Under the pieces are notes generated by a model that was not told the DNA's origin, searched no databases, and worked only from the letters and a program-made list of their open reading frames with translations. Made by a program: the position numbers and the translations under genes. Below, in pieces: positions 15,978 through 25,367 of a stretch of DNA of 62,014 nt. Origin of the DNA: Candidatus Endomicrobium procryptotermitis (lineage in GTDB: Bacteria > Elusimicrobiota > Endomicrobiia > Endomicrobiales > Endomicrobiaceae); NCBI GenBank assembly GCA_031279415.1, contig JAITIP010000040.1, positions 1 to 62,014 on the forward strand. Direction: 5' to 3'. The first letter of the stretch is position 1. Every line of letters starts with the position of its first letter.

Positions 15978-18900
15978 CTATTCGTTAAAATACTCTATTA
16001 TTATATTAGCTTTATACACTGATTTTATAGCATTTCTGAAATCGGCAATGAAATACAGTCTTATTTTCTTATTGCCCTGCAGAGATCCGTAATCGGCATA
16101 ATTGTATCTAAATCCCCTTTTGTCCATAAACTTTATTTCGTCGCTGCCTTTGTGAAGACCCGTATTATTGTCAAAAGCGCTTATATCTCTTAAAAATTTC
16201 CATGGATCTTGCCAGTCTGTAAATACATCAGAATCCTCAATCGATGAAGGAGCTGGACGCCATCTTATAGGAAGCATTTCTAAAGAATTGTATTTTAAAT
16301 TTACCAATCCTGAATTGGTAGTGCTGGTAATTTCTCCAGCATAAGTAAGATCTGAAACTGTAAAAGAAGATTTATTATCGGTATAGACCTGAACACCCCA
16401 GTTGTTTCCTTCAACATTATTTAGAGCAATTTCAATGTACTGCAAAGAGACCGCATTTTCTTCTTTATACTTTGCATTGTCCCAAGTTATGGATGAAACG
16501 GACAAACCGTCGGAACGATTTGCCAGTTCCAACGACAGGTTAGCCAAAGGAGCAGCTTTTTTCCATAAAATCGAATCTACAAACACTTCAATCCCCCACT
16601 CGCTTTGAGAACTGCCGGCATTATGCCTCATGATAAAAGGAAGCGTAACAAAACCTAAATTGTTTTTCGTTATTAATGAGCTTGAATCGCTCTTTAAAGG
16701 TATTGACACACTTTGCCAGTCTGTTGAGGATTGAACAAAACCTAACTCCGATAAAGTAAACCAGACCTGCCCCCCTATAGTTTCAAAACCTATTTCAAAA
16801 TTTTCAGCAGCCGCAGAAGGCGACGAAATCCTAAGGCTGACCTCTATTTTCCCGCCATAATAAGAAGACATATTGTACATACCGTCGGCAAAACTAAAAC
16901 CCCAGCCGCCCCAGCCTGAATCAGTTCTTTTAGCCGACATATAATTTTCTCCTTCAAACGAACCGCTGAAGGAAGTATAAGGCGTAAAACTAATAGTTCC
17001 TCCCCACGACTCCTGCTCAAGATTGTCTTGATACTCGTTTCCGCCAACTACGCCTCCCAAAAAATTATCGGAATAAATGCTGTAAACATCTTGTTTTGTA
17101 TTAGAACTGAGATACGGGGAATATGACAAGTCTGTAGAAGTGTATTTAAAATCGGAAAAATTATCGGTTTGCACCATTGTGCCGGGTGGTATCATCATAC
17201 TGCCGCCGTTAGGCACAGCAGGAACAGTAGCCGATGTCCTTTTAAAAAAATTGACAGTTTTATAGTTTTCTTTATCCGGATTGTAAGCTATAAAAGTCCT
17301 CACTCCGCTTTTATTAGTAACAAGAAAAGACGGCTCATTAGCGTAATAGTTTGTGTCGACGGTTCCCATGGCGTTAAAAAAATGTATGAAGTGATAAGAA
17401 AAGCTCATGCTGCTTCCATCGTCTCCAATGCCGGTATTAAAAGTATCAGGAAAATTTACAACTAGATTTGCACTATTCCAATCCGTCAGAGCCTTAGGTG
17501 CGTCAAAAAGAGATTCAAAACGAAGCCAAATATCTCTCCAAAGATTGTTTCTTCCGCTGGAAGTATCTCGACCCGACCAATATTCATTGTAAAAATTCTG
17601 TGCATAATTTGTATCATATCCCAAATACAACATAGACGGCGTAAGAGGCAAAACCTGAATACCCATTACTGTCTGCGTAATTTTAGGGTCCCACCACAAG
17701 CTCCAGTTAAATTTGCTGTCAAAAAGCATGCCAACACTTTTGTGATTGAAATCTAACGTTGTCCAAATATCGCCTTCTATATTAAAATAGTAATTTTTCG
17801 TAGCTTCATATTGCGTTGTATATCCGTAAACGCCTAAATTTATTAAAGTCTGGTTATTTGTCACGATACCCCATAAATATATGCCTGCCCAAGCATTCAT
17901 AGCTTCTGAAGTTGATTCTTCATCATTGCCAAACCATGCGTCTGCGCCGCCTCTGCCGTTTGCCCAAGAGTGTCCTTCATACACATCAAAATTCCTTAAA
18001 AATGGAAAACTTGTGTCATCTCTGAGAGGATTGGCAAATTCCTTGATAAGCAAATCCACCATCCCTTTATACTGTGAACTTTCTGCAAAAGAAGGATCAT
18101 ATATTGCAAGTATTGCGGAAGCGTAAACAAAATATCCATAATGAAAATGATGATCGTTAAACTTACTTGCGCCGAAATCAGCTACATTTCCGGGCGTTGA
18201 GCCTATTATTCCGCCCCATGCTGAATCATACCCAAAATATTTTTTTGCATTTGTCCCGGAATACCAAGTTGAAAGTTCAGTTTTTAATCTATTTATCATA
18301 GAATCACGGTTAGCAAAATCGCCATTTTGATGAAAAACCGAAATTAAGTTTGCCGCTCTTGCAACAGCTTTTCCGTGATAATATGTGTTTGAATCGCCTT
18401 TCCACCCATTTTCTATGCGCGCTTGCGAGGGGTCAAAATCTTTATCGTAATTCAGATACTCCTGCAGTTTTGACTCGGCAGAAGCAGGAACTTCATAAGT
18501 TAAAAACGGCACAATACCATTAAAATTGTGTTTTGTTTGAAAAGAACTTCCAGGATATGCTTTCAACGTTCCTCTTATTGACGAATATTGATTAATTTGG
18601 CTGCCTAAAGAACTTGACAAATTTTTATAATGATGAGGATATAATGCAAAAATAGTTTGATTTGAAACAAAACTACCACCGCTTCGTTTAACATCAAAAG
18701 TGAAATTAAAATTTGTTGTAAGTGTAGCGTCGTTATTATATGTCCAGCTTACTTGCGTGTCCGTAACAAAATTATAAGCGTAATTATAATATTGCTGAAA
18801 AAGAGCAAAAGCTCCCGTGTCATCAGCAGTAGCAGACGGCGATTTTAAAAGAGCTATGGACAAGTATCTGTCGCTTTCATTTACGGCTGAAGCTGGGAAA

Positions 18901-19883
18901 GTTACGTTTACATAAGTCGTTTTCCATTGTCCCCACTGATATTTGCTTATATGAAATGTTGACCCACTCGGAGCATATACTCCGAAATACTGATATGTTT
19001 CGCCGTTTGTATTTATAAAATTTGCGGAATCACTTTGGTTTACGCGCATTTTTAACATTAAACTATCAGCAGATACGCTCATGCTTGCTCCCGAAGGATT
19101 CACATTAGTCATAGTACCGTTATTGCTAATATAACAAGTAAGGTCGCCGGCGTTTTCCGTAAATTTAGCGCGGAGCCTAGGAGTAATATTTGGAGAAAAA
19201 TAATTGTAAGTAAATGCAAAACCCTTTCCGAAAGTCGTAGTGACTTTATTTGCGGAATTATTTCTGTCTTCCAAAACAGTTGTTACTGACCAATCTGAAT
19301 AATCTTTTATTTTTATTTTATCTGCCCAAATAACCGTTGCATCGGCTATTCCCGCTTCCCCTGTAATAGTTGAGCCTTGAACCGCCAAAGGCAAAAGATT
19401 TTGCACATACATTTCATTTGCACCGTTTACCCCTATTAATTGACCGCCTAAAGAATACCCTAAACCAGCTCCTCCCCATGCAGACGGCGGCTCACTGTCC
19501 CAGCCGTAAGGAAATCTTGAATCATAAATCATCAACATAGGCGTAAGAGCTACTCTGTTGCCTATATTTGAGGCATTGGTACCGGTATCATCACGAGGGT
19601 CAGTAAAAAGCGACGTGTACCATTTATTTGTAGGATATGGAGAAAGTGAAGAAAAAGATGAATCAAGCCTTGCGGCAGGCATTACAGAAGTATAATTTTT
19701 TAAGCTTGCCGCGCCTCCTGGAGATGGTTTAAAAAAATTTCCAGGAAAAGACTTCAACATTATAGTTTTACTGCCATTAGAAGAACCCGTATAACCAGGA
19801 CGCGGTCCTGCCTCTACAGACAAGGCAAATGCAGAAAACAAGAATACTAAAAACAGATACAATGATTTAAGAAAATACTTCAC
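15978..19883 (-). CDS. Secreted GH81 endo-beta-1,3-glucanase with C-terminal binding modules
   Basis: This 1301-residue protein has a Sec signal peptide (residues 1-25, ending SVEAG). The N-terminal two thirds match glycoside hydrolase family 81. PYPTNKWYTSLF comes near residue 85, DHHFHYGYFVYASAILA near 576, and GHSWANG with GNDEESTSEAMNAW near 635-660, which contains the catalytic Glu region. GH81 enzymes cleave beta-1,3-glucans such as laminarin, callose, curdlan or fungal wall glucan. After about residue 930 a beta-rich region, with a GGWGFSFADGMYNMSSYYGG stretch, looks like one or two carbohydrate-binding modules. The final 150 residues are unassigned. The GTG start at 19883 follows AAGGAT. 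The gene is isolated, with 273 nt of AT-rich spacer upstream. The size is well above the usual 700-800 residues of the catalytic unit. Confidence 0.9.
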   Translation of the reverse strand: MKYFLKSLYLFLVFLFSAFALSVEAGPRPGYTGSSNGSKTIMLKSFPGNFFKPSPGGAASLKNYTSVMPAARLDSSFSSLSPYPTNKWYTSLFTDPRDDTGTNASNIGNRVALTPMLMIYDSRFPYGWDSEPPSAWGGAGLGYSLGGQLIGVNGANEMYVQNLLPLAVQGSTITGEAGIADATVIWADKIKIKDYSDWSVTTVLEDRNNSANKVTTTFGKGFAFTYNYFSPNITPRLRAKFTENAGDLTCYISNNGTMTNVNPSGASMSVSADSLMLKMRVNQSDSANFINTNGETYQYFGVYAPSGSTFHISKYQWGQWKTTYVNVTFPASAVNESDRYLSIALLKSPSATADDTGAFALFQQYYNYAYNFVTDTQVSWTYNNDATLTTNFNFTFDVKRSGGSFVSNQTIFALYPHHYKNLSSSLGSQINQYSSIRGTLKAYPGSSFQTKHNFNGIVPFLTYEVPASAESKLQEYLNYDKDFDPSQARIENGWKGDSNTYYHGKAVARAANLISVFHQNGDFANRDSMINRLKTELSTWYSGTNAKKYFGYDSAWGGIIGSTPGNVADFGASKFNDHHFHYGYFVYASAILAIYDPSFAESSQYKGMVDLLIKEFANPLRDDTSFPFLRNFDVYEGHSWANGRGGADAWFGNDEESTSEAMNAWAGIYLWGIVTNNQTLINLGVYGYTTQYEATKNYYFNIEGDIWTTLDFNHKSVGMLFDSKFNWSLWWDPKITQTVMGIQVLPLTPSMLYLGYDTNYAQNFYNEYWSGRDTSSGRNNLWRDIWLRFESLFDAPKALTDWNSANLVVNFPDTFNTGIGDDGSSMSFSYHFIHFFNAMGTVDTNYYANEPSFLVTNKSGVRTFIAYNPDKENYKTVNFFKRTSATVPAVPNGGSMMIPPGTMVQTDNFSDFKYTSTDLSYSPYLSSNTKQDVYSIYSDNFLGGVVGGNEYQDNLEQESWGGTISFTPYTSFSGSFEGENYMSAKRTDSGWGGWGFSFADGMYNMSSYYGGKIEVSLRISSPSAAAENFEIGFETIGGQVWFTLSELGFVQSSTDWQSVSIPLKSDSSSLITKNNLGFVTLPFIMRHNAGSSQSEWGIEVFVDSILWKKAAPLANLSLELANRSDGLSVSSITWDNAKYKEENAVSLQYIEIALNNVEGNNWGVQVYTDNKSSFTVSDLTYAGEITSTTNSGLVNLKYNSLEMLPIRWRPAPSSIEDSDVFTDWQDPWKFLRDISAFDNNTGLHKGSDEIKFMDKRGFRYNYADYGSLQGNKKIRLYFIADFRNAIKSVYKANIIIEYFNE

Positions 19884-20157
19884 AAAATTAATCCTTCACG
19901 GAAAATCAGCCTAATTTTCTAGATATATTAATAGCGAAATATTAAGAAAATTAAACAAATATCTTTTTATATTTTTACATAACATATTTATTTTTGTTAA
20001 TTATAAATTTCCACTATATTTTACCATATTTTATTTAAGATATGGATATATAACGCACTATTTCCAACACTACTATTTATAGGCCTATATTATTTTACTA
20101 TAATTGTCTGTTAAGATTCAGTCCTATATTTGAACTAAAACCTCAAACGGACAGCGA

Positions 20158-21585
20158 TTATTCAAATATAATCTGGTAATCTTCCCTATCTATATCGGTA
20201 TTAGATTTGATTTCAACATCTAGTTTAAAAAGCTCTTTAAGCCGGGATTTGCGTTCGTTAAAATATTCCACAACATCAGGATTAAGCTTTATTTTGATTT
20301 TTCCGTGGTGCATATCGACGTTCATCTGTTCTATATCATCGCAAACGTTTATAAAAACAGATTCTTTAGAAAGGACAAGCCCCAACCCGCGGCATGTCGG
20401 GCACGTATCTCCAAGAAGGGAAAACAAAGATTCTCTCTTGCGCTCTCTTGTCATTTCAATAAGTCCGAGTCTTGTTATAGGCCATATTTTTGTTTTTGCT
20501 TTATCTCCTTTTGTCGCCGTGCGTAAAGCGTTGAGAACTTTTTGCCTGTTAGCCGCTTTTTTCATGTCGATGAAATCTATCACTATAATTCCGCCGATAT
20601 TTCTCAGTCTTAACTGCCTTGCAATCTCTTCGGCCGCTTCAAGATTTGTAATCGTGGCGGTGTCTTCATGCGAAGCTCTGGCTGTAAATTTGCCACTGTT
20701 GACATCTATGGCGCAGAGCGATTCGGCTTCTTGTATTATAAGATATCCGCCGGACTTCAATCTTGCTTTATTCGAATGTAGCCTTTTAATCTCCTCTTCA
20801 ATTCCATAGGATTTAAAAATAGATTGGCTGCCATTGTAAAGAACTATTCTGTCCGTCAGTTCAGGAGAAATAACTTTAACAAACTCCGCAACATCTTTAA
20901 GTTCCTTTTGGGAATCTATATGCATTAAAATCACATCTTCTGTAAAATAGTCTCTGACCGTTTGAAAAACAACACCTAAATCTTTATGTATCAGACTCAT
21001 CGGTTTTGCATCTTCAAACCTGCGCACTATCAAAGCCCACATACGCGTAAGATATTTTATCTCTCTTTTTATTTCTTCTTCGGCCGCGTCTTCAGCTTCC
21101 GTTCGGACTATGATCCCGCCTGGAATATCCACTTTAAAATCTGCAACTATTCTTTTAAGCCTGTCATACTCTTTTTTATCGTCAATATTTTTCGATATGC
21201 CTATATTGTTGCTAAATGGCATATACACCAAAAGTCTTCCAGGAAGCGAAATATCCATTGTCACTTTAGACCCTTTAGTGCTTATAGGCTCTTTGTAAAC
21301 CTGAACCATTATGTCTTGTCCAGGCTTAATCATTTGTCCGATATTTTTTTCATTTTTCTGAGCTACGATATCGTCGACTCCCAGATAAGCACTTTTGCCA
21401 AAACCTATATCGACAAAAGCGGAATTTAAAGCCGGAACTATGTTTTGGACTCTGCCTTTATATATGTTATTGAGGATTTTTTCCGACTCACGCCTTTCGA
21501 TAAATAAATCAAAAAGTCTTCCATCTTCAAGCACCGCTACTTTTGTTTCTTCAAGAGTCCTGTTTACTACTATTTCTTTTTTCAC
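20158..21585 (-). CDS. rng: Ribonuclease G (RNase E/G family)
   Basis: This 475-residue endoribonuclease is close to the length of RNase G and lacks the long scaffold tail of RNase E. It has the N-terminal S1-containing segment (IYKGRVQNIVPALNSAFVDI), the 5'-sensor region, and the DNase-I-like catalytic part with AIDVNSGKFT and IVIDFIDMKK carrying the Mg-binding Asp residues. The Zn-link CPTCRGLG follows near residue 403. It processes 16S rRNA and mRNA 5' regions. The GTG start at 21585 follows an AGGAATA Shine-Dalgarno. It lies 8 nt after the SGNH gene and behind the fused radical SAM gene, an rng neighbourhood seen in many bacteria. Confidence 0.95.
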   Translation of the reverse strand: MKKEIVVNRTLEETKVAVLEDGRLFDLFIERRESEKILNNIYKGRVQNIVPALNSAFVDIGFGKSAYLGVDDIVAQKNEKNIGQMIKPGQDIMVQVYKEPISTKGSKVTMDISLPGRLLVYMPFSNNIGISKNIDDKKEYDRLKRIVADFKVDIPGGIIVRTEAEDAAEEEIKREIKYLTRMWALIVRRFEDAKPMSLIHKDLGVVFQTVRDYFTEDVILMHIDSQKELKDVAEFVKVISPELTDRIVLYNGSQSIFKSYGIEEEIKRLHSNKARLKSGGYLIIQEAESLCAIDVNSGKFTARASHEDTATITNLEAAEEIARQLRLRNIGGIIVIDFIDMKKAANRQKVLNALRTATKGDKAKTKIWPITRLGLIEMTRERKRESLFSLLGDTCPTCRGLGLVLSKESVFINVCDDIEQMNVDMHHGKIKIKLNPDVVEYFNERKSRLKELFKLDVEIKSNTDIDREDYQIIFE

Positions 21586-21593
21586 TATTATTC

Positions 21594-22865
21594 CTACTTT
21601 TTTATCTTATTTATTGCTTCCATTACATTCTTAGCCGTTTGCGCATATATCGACGTTTCCTGAGAAACATCCACATTTTTTAAAACGGATTTGTTATCTA
21701 CAAACACAATACCGCCAGAAGAAAGTGCATCTCTTAAAAATTCTCCGGTTTTAGCGGAAAGCGGATAGTCTGCTACCAAAAGCCTCACGTTTTTATTTTT
21801 GCACAATTCGTCAATTTTTTTTATATCGCTTATTATCCATTCGTTTATCATGCGCATTTTTATGTTATAATCGGTTGTATTGATGGCTGTTATCGAGTTG
21901 ATTTCGGGTATGAATTCGCCAATATAACTTTTCATGACTTTTGTAAAGTAAAGAATCTCGGATATGATTATGCCATCATAAGACATATACATTACAGATA
22001 AACCTTTATAACATTGATTTGTTTTGTCAAAAGGATTTATTAAAATTCCCTCTTCAAACATTTTCAAAGCTTCGTTTACTCTTGAATTACCTGCATCCAT
22101 CAGATACAAAGAGCCGAGCGTATAATAAAGTCTGGAATCTAAAGGTTTAATTCTCAGCATTTCTTTAATAAGCATCTCGGCTTCTTTATATTTCTTCTCA
22201 TTTATAAAATCCCAGACAAGTTTATATCTGGCGTCGAAAGAAGCGCCAATGTCGATATTGGTCACAATATCTTCAGAAAGAACCAGAAAAGAAGGTATTA
22301 TTTTAGGAGCATACCCATCTACTTTTTTGGGAGAAGAGCCTGCTATGGAACGATAAGCGGTGCAAAAAGCGTAATAGAGAGAAGCTTTATTGGAATGTGC
22401 CGCAGGAGAAGCATACATACTTGCCACTTCATTATTTAATTTTTTTACGGAATCAACATCGTTTTCATTTATAAAAGCATCCTGCGCAGTGTAAATGCCT
22501 TTACCTTTCAAGTATTCGGTAAACCCGTTGAGATTATAATAATTAGCCTCACCGACCATAATTACTATGAATTCCGTATTGCTGTTTGATTTTGAAAGAA
22601 TATCACTTATAAGTTTCAGGCACTGGGCAGTATTCATATCAAAAAACGAATAATTATATACCGAAACTTTATTGGCTCCATATTCCCTATCAAGCAAAAT
22701 CTGCAAGGTCTCTGAATAGATAGAACTTCCTCTATTTCCCAGAACAATTGAATCGCCTATGCAAAATATATCTGTTTTTCTCTGTTTTGTTGCTCCATAA
22801 ACACTACAAAAAAAAATAACTATAAGCGCACATAAAAGTAAAACATTAAAAGCGCTACGGCTCAT
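21594..22865 (-). CDS. SGNH-hydrolase-like protein with TPR segment, membrane-anchored
   Basis: This protein of about 423 residues has an N-terminal hydrophobic signal/anchor, then FCIGDSIVLGN, the GDS block of SGNH/GDSL hydrolases, and VIMVGEANYYN resembling the block III Gly-Asn region. A central TPR-like pair covers about residues 220-275 (KYKEAEMLIKEMLRIKP, RLYYTLGSLY). The C-terminal region contains RLLVADYPLSAKTGEF. I prefer the ATG at 22865 because a GCGGGG stretch precedes it and the signal sequence begins there; it overlaps the upstream gene by 11 nt. A cell-envelope esterase or O-acetyl-handling role would suit the fold, but the catalytic His/Asp pair is not obvious. It sits between the radical SAM gene and rng. 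Confidence 0.68.
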   Translation of the reverse strand: MSRSAFNVLLLCALIVIFFCSVYGATKQRKTDIFCIGDSIVLGNRGSSIYSETLQILLDREYGANKVSVYNYSFFDMNTAQCLKLISDILSKSNSNTEFIVIMVGEANYYNLNGFTEYLKGKGIYTAQDAFINENDVDSVKKLNNEVASMYASPAAHSNKASLYYAFCTAYRSIAGSSPKKVDGYAPKIIPSFLVLSEDIVTNIDIGASFDARYKLVWDFINEKKYKEAEMLIKEMLRIKPLDSRLYYTLGSLYLMDAGNSRVNEALKMFEEGILINPFDKTNQCYKGLSVMYMSYDGIIISEILYFTKVMKSYIGEFIPEINSITAINTTDYNIKMRMINEWIISDIKKIDELCKNKNVRLLVADYPLSAKTGEFLRDALSSGGIVFVDNKSVLKNVDVSQETSIYAQTAKNVMEAINKIKK

Positions 22866-25311
22866 AAATTTCCCCGCTGGATACCTCGATATATAATTGT
22901 ATTTTTTCAATATTATATATTCTAACATAATTTTTTTGGTTTTCTAATAGTTTTTTCAAAATCATCTCAGGTTTCACGGTTTTACCGTTTCCAAATCTCA
23001 ACTGCATTGTTAATCCTTCTTTACTTATGTCAAACCGTTTTATAAGCGGCTTTGCGTCAATTTCCGTAATTTTTCCTTTTTTGTTTTTTTCAACCATTAT
23101 CGAGTTACAGCTCATAAAGTCGTATATTTTTTCACGTGAAATATCGATATTTTTTATCGAAAACTCGGCAATATTGGCCAGCACGTCTATTGAAGGAAAT
23201 GACAGAGGAACCCTTTTTGCATCCAAAATTTTAAAACCGCGCGGGAGAATATCAGTAAATCCGCTGATAACTTCATCCCTGCTGACTTTTTCAGTAAAAT
23301 AAAGTTCCATATATTCGCATAAACTTTCATAGCCAACGGAAAGCGGAGGACCATAAGAAGATTTTACCTGAGGGCTAAAACCCGCTGTATAAGCCACCGG
23401 CAAACCTGAACGCCTTGCAGCTCTTCTGAAAACTTCTATCTGTTCTAGATGCGAAATAAATCTTGCCGAGCCTTTTTTCGAAAAACGCAAACGCATACGC
23501 ATAATGGGCGGCAAAACCAAATTTTTGGGTTCTTCATAATTTTCCGGAAGCAGACACTGCGATTTGTCAAACTCATCGGACGAAATATCTGTGGTTTCAT
23601 TTATTCCTTTTATGTAATCTGCATACAAGCTTTGTTTCGATACCAGAAAGTTCAGATGATCCCAAGGGAAAACTTCGTTTCTATTTCTTTCCCTGTATAC
23701 GTAAAAATCAATATCCAATCCGCTTTCCACAACCGCTTCATTCCATATATCACTTCTAAACTTGTCAGACCATTGGTCAAAACGGGCACCCTTCTGCCAT
23801 GCTTTATATATCACACAGGAAACGCGTCTATCGCCTTTTGCCAAAAAAGCTTCCAGTACGCTTGCAAGATGATTATGCGCTTTTATTTTAGCCGGCATGA
23901 GTTTGCTTAAATAATCTATTTTTTCTTTTATTCTTTTCGGTGCAACCATCGGCACCCATTGAAAAGCCGTCTGCGCTTTTGGCACAAAAGGAGAAACCGT
24001 AATGTTAAAATCAAGCCCTTTTGCTTCTTTTTTAATCAAACGCACCAAAGTATTTATTCCTGCTAAATCTTCATCGGTTTCCGTAGGAAGCCCTATCATA
24101 AAATAAAGTTTTATGACTTTCCAGCCCATAGCGTTCGCCGAAAGAAGAGTTTTTATAATCCGCTTTTCCGGCAGATACTTTCCGATTACATTTCTTAGCC
24201 TATCGGTTCCGGCTTCCGGAGCAAAAGTCAGAGTAGGCCTTTTACTACGATTAATATATTGTGCGACTTTTAACGAATGTTCATTGCAGCGCAGCGAAGG
24301 CAATGATATTCTTAAATTCGAAGCACCGTATAATTTATTCGTTTCGATAAGCAGTTTATCCAGATTTTTGTAATCGCTGCAGGAAAGAGACGAAAAAGCA
24401 ACTTCTTCATAACCGGTATACGACAACCCGTATTTAACCGCTTCCAAAAGTTTTTCAAGCGGCCGCGAACGCCACGGTCTGTAATATTTTGACGCCTGAC
24501 AAAACCGGCACCGTCCAGGACATCCTCGCGCAACTTCTATGTTTAATCTGTCATGCACCGTTTCTACAAAAGGCACTATCTTTTTTTGAGGAAAATATGC
24601 GTCTTCAAGCCGTAAAACGCTTTTATTTATCACAGCCTTTATGTCTGGACTTATCGGCGTAACGGATTTTATCGTCATATCTTCATTGTATTCGACATTA
24701 TAAAGCGAAGGAACGTACACTCCTTTGATTTCCGAAAGTTTTTTAAGTCTTTCTTGCCTTGGGAATCCATACGTTTTTTTCCATACATCAATGACAGCCG
24801 GCATTGCGGGTTCGCCGTCTCCTATTACAAAAGCATCGAAAAAATCGGCAAAAGGTTCTGGATTTGTTAAAGCGGGACCACCTCCCAAAATTAAAGGTTC
24901 TTCCTCTTTTCTGTCTTTGGAAAAAACAGATATTTGAGCCAAATCAAGCATGTTGACAATATTTGCAGCAACAAGTTCGCATTGAACGGTAAAACCGACG
25001 ATGTCAAAACTTTTCAAATCGCTTTGCGATTCCAATGAAAAAAGCATGAAATTTCTTTCACGCAAAATATGTTCCAAATCCATGTCCGCAGCAAAACATC
25101 TTTCGCAGCGGGCGAGCTTTTTTTCATTAATTAAATGGTAGAGAATTTCAATGCCAAGATTGGAAGCGCCGACTTCGTAAATGTCAGGAAAGCACAGACA
25201 AACAGAAAAATCAGCAGACATATCTGCCTGATACGAATTTAATTCTCCATTAATATATCTTGAAGGCTTTTGTACAAGAGCCAGTATCTCATCAATTTGA
25301 GCGTTTCTCAT
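22855..25311 (-). CDS. Radical SAM protein (TIGR03960) fused to DUF2344 (TIGR03936)
   Basis: This 818-residue fusion starts with a B12-binding-like Rossmann region (about 20-190), then a radical SAM core with the AdoMet cluster motif ARGCPGRCRFC (near 261-270). The C-terminal DUF2344 domain begins near residue 600 (MRMRLRFSKKGSARFISHL). In many bacteria the two parts are separate neighbours encoded just before rng. Here they form one polypeptide, two genes ahead of rng. The reaction is unknown; the long-standing association with rng and ribosomal genes suggests an RNA or ribosome-linked modification. No Shine-Dalgarno is clear upstream of the ATG. Confidence 0.9.
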   Translation of the reverse strand: MRNAQIDEILALVQKPSRYINGELNSYQADMSADFSVCLCFPDIYEVGASNLGIEILYHLINEKKLARCERCFAADMDLEHILRERNFMLFSLESQSDLKSFDIVGFTVQCELVAANIVNMLDLAQISVFSKDRKEEEPLILGGGPALTNPEPFADFFDAFVIGDGEPAMPAVIDVWKKTYGFPRQERLKKLSEIKGVYVPSLYNVEYNEDMTIKSVTPISPDIKAVINKSVLRLEDAYFPQKKIVPFVETVHDRLNIEVARGCPGRCRFCQASKYYRPWRSRPLEKLLEAVKYGLSYTGYEEVAFSSLSCSDYKNLDKLLIETNKLYGASNLRISLPSLRCNEHSLKVAQYINRSKRPTLTFAPEAGTDRLRNVIGKYLPEKRIIKTLLSANAMGWKVIKLYFMIGLPTETDEDLAGINTLVRLIKKEAKGLDFNITVSPFVPKAQTAFQWVPMVAPKRIKEKIDYLSKLMPAKIKAHNHLASVLEAFLAKGDRRVSCVIYKAWQKGARFDQWSDKFRSDIWNEAVVESGLDIDFYVYRERNRNEVFPWDHLNFLVSKQSLYADYIKGINETTDISSDEFDKSQCLLPENYEEPKNLVLPPIMRMRLRFSKKGSARFISHLEQIEVFRRAARRSGLPVAYTAGFSPQVKSSYGPPLSVGYESLCEYMELYFTEKVSRDEVISGFTDILPRGFKILDAKRVPLSFPSIDVLANIAEFSIKNIDISREKIYDFMSCNSIMVEKNKKGKITEIDAKPLIKRFDISKEGLTMQLRFGNGKTVKPEMILKKLLENQKNYVRIYNIEKIQLYIEVSSGEIYEP

Positions 25312-25367
25312 TAATTGTAACCATTTTCTTATTTTATGCGGTAAGTAAAAAATTGGACATTAAATAT

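Noticed and set aside
20207-20809. 200-codon plus-strand frame opposite rng
   Set aside because: It lies fully inside the catalytic part of RNase G on the other strand and shows no recognisable domain.
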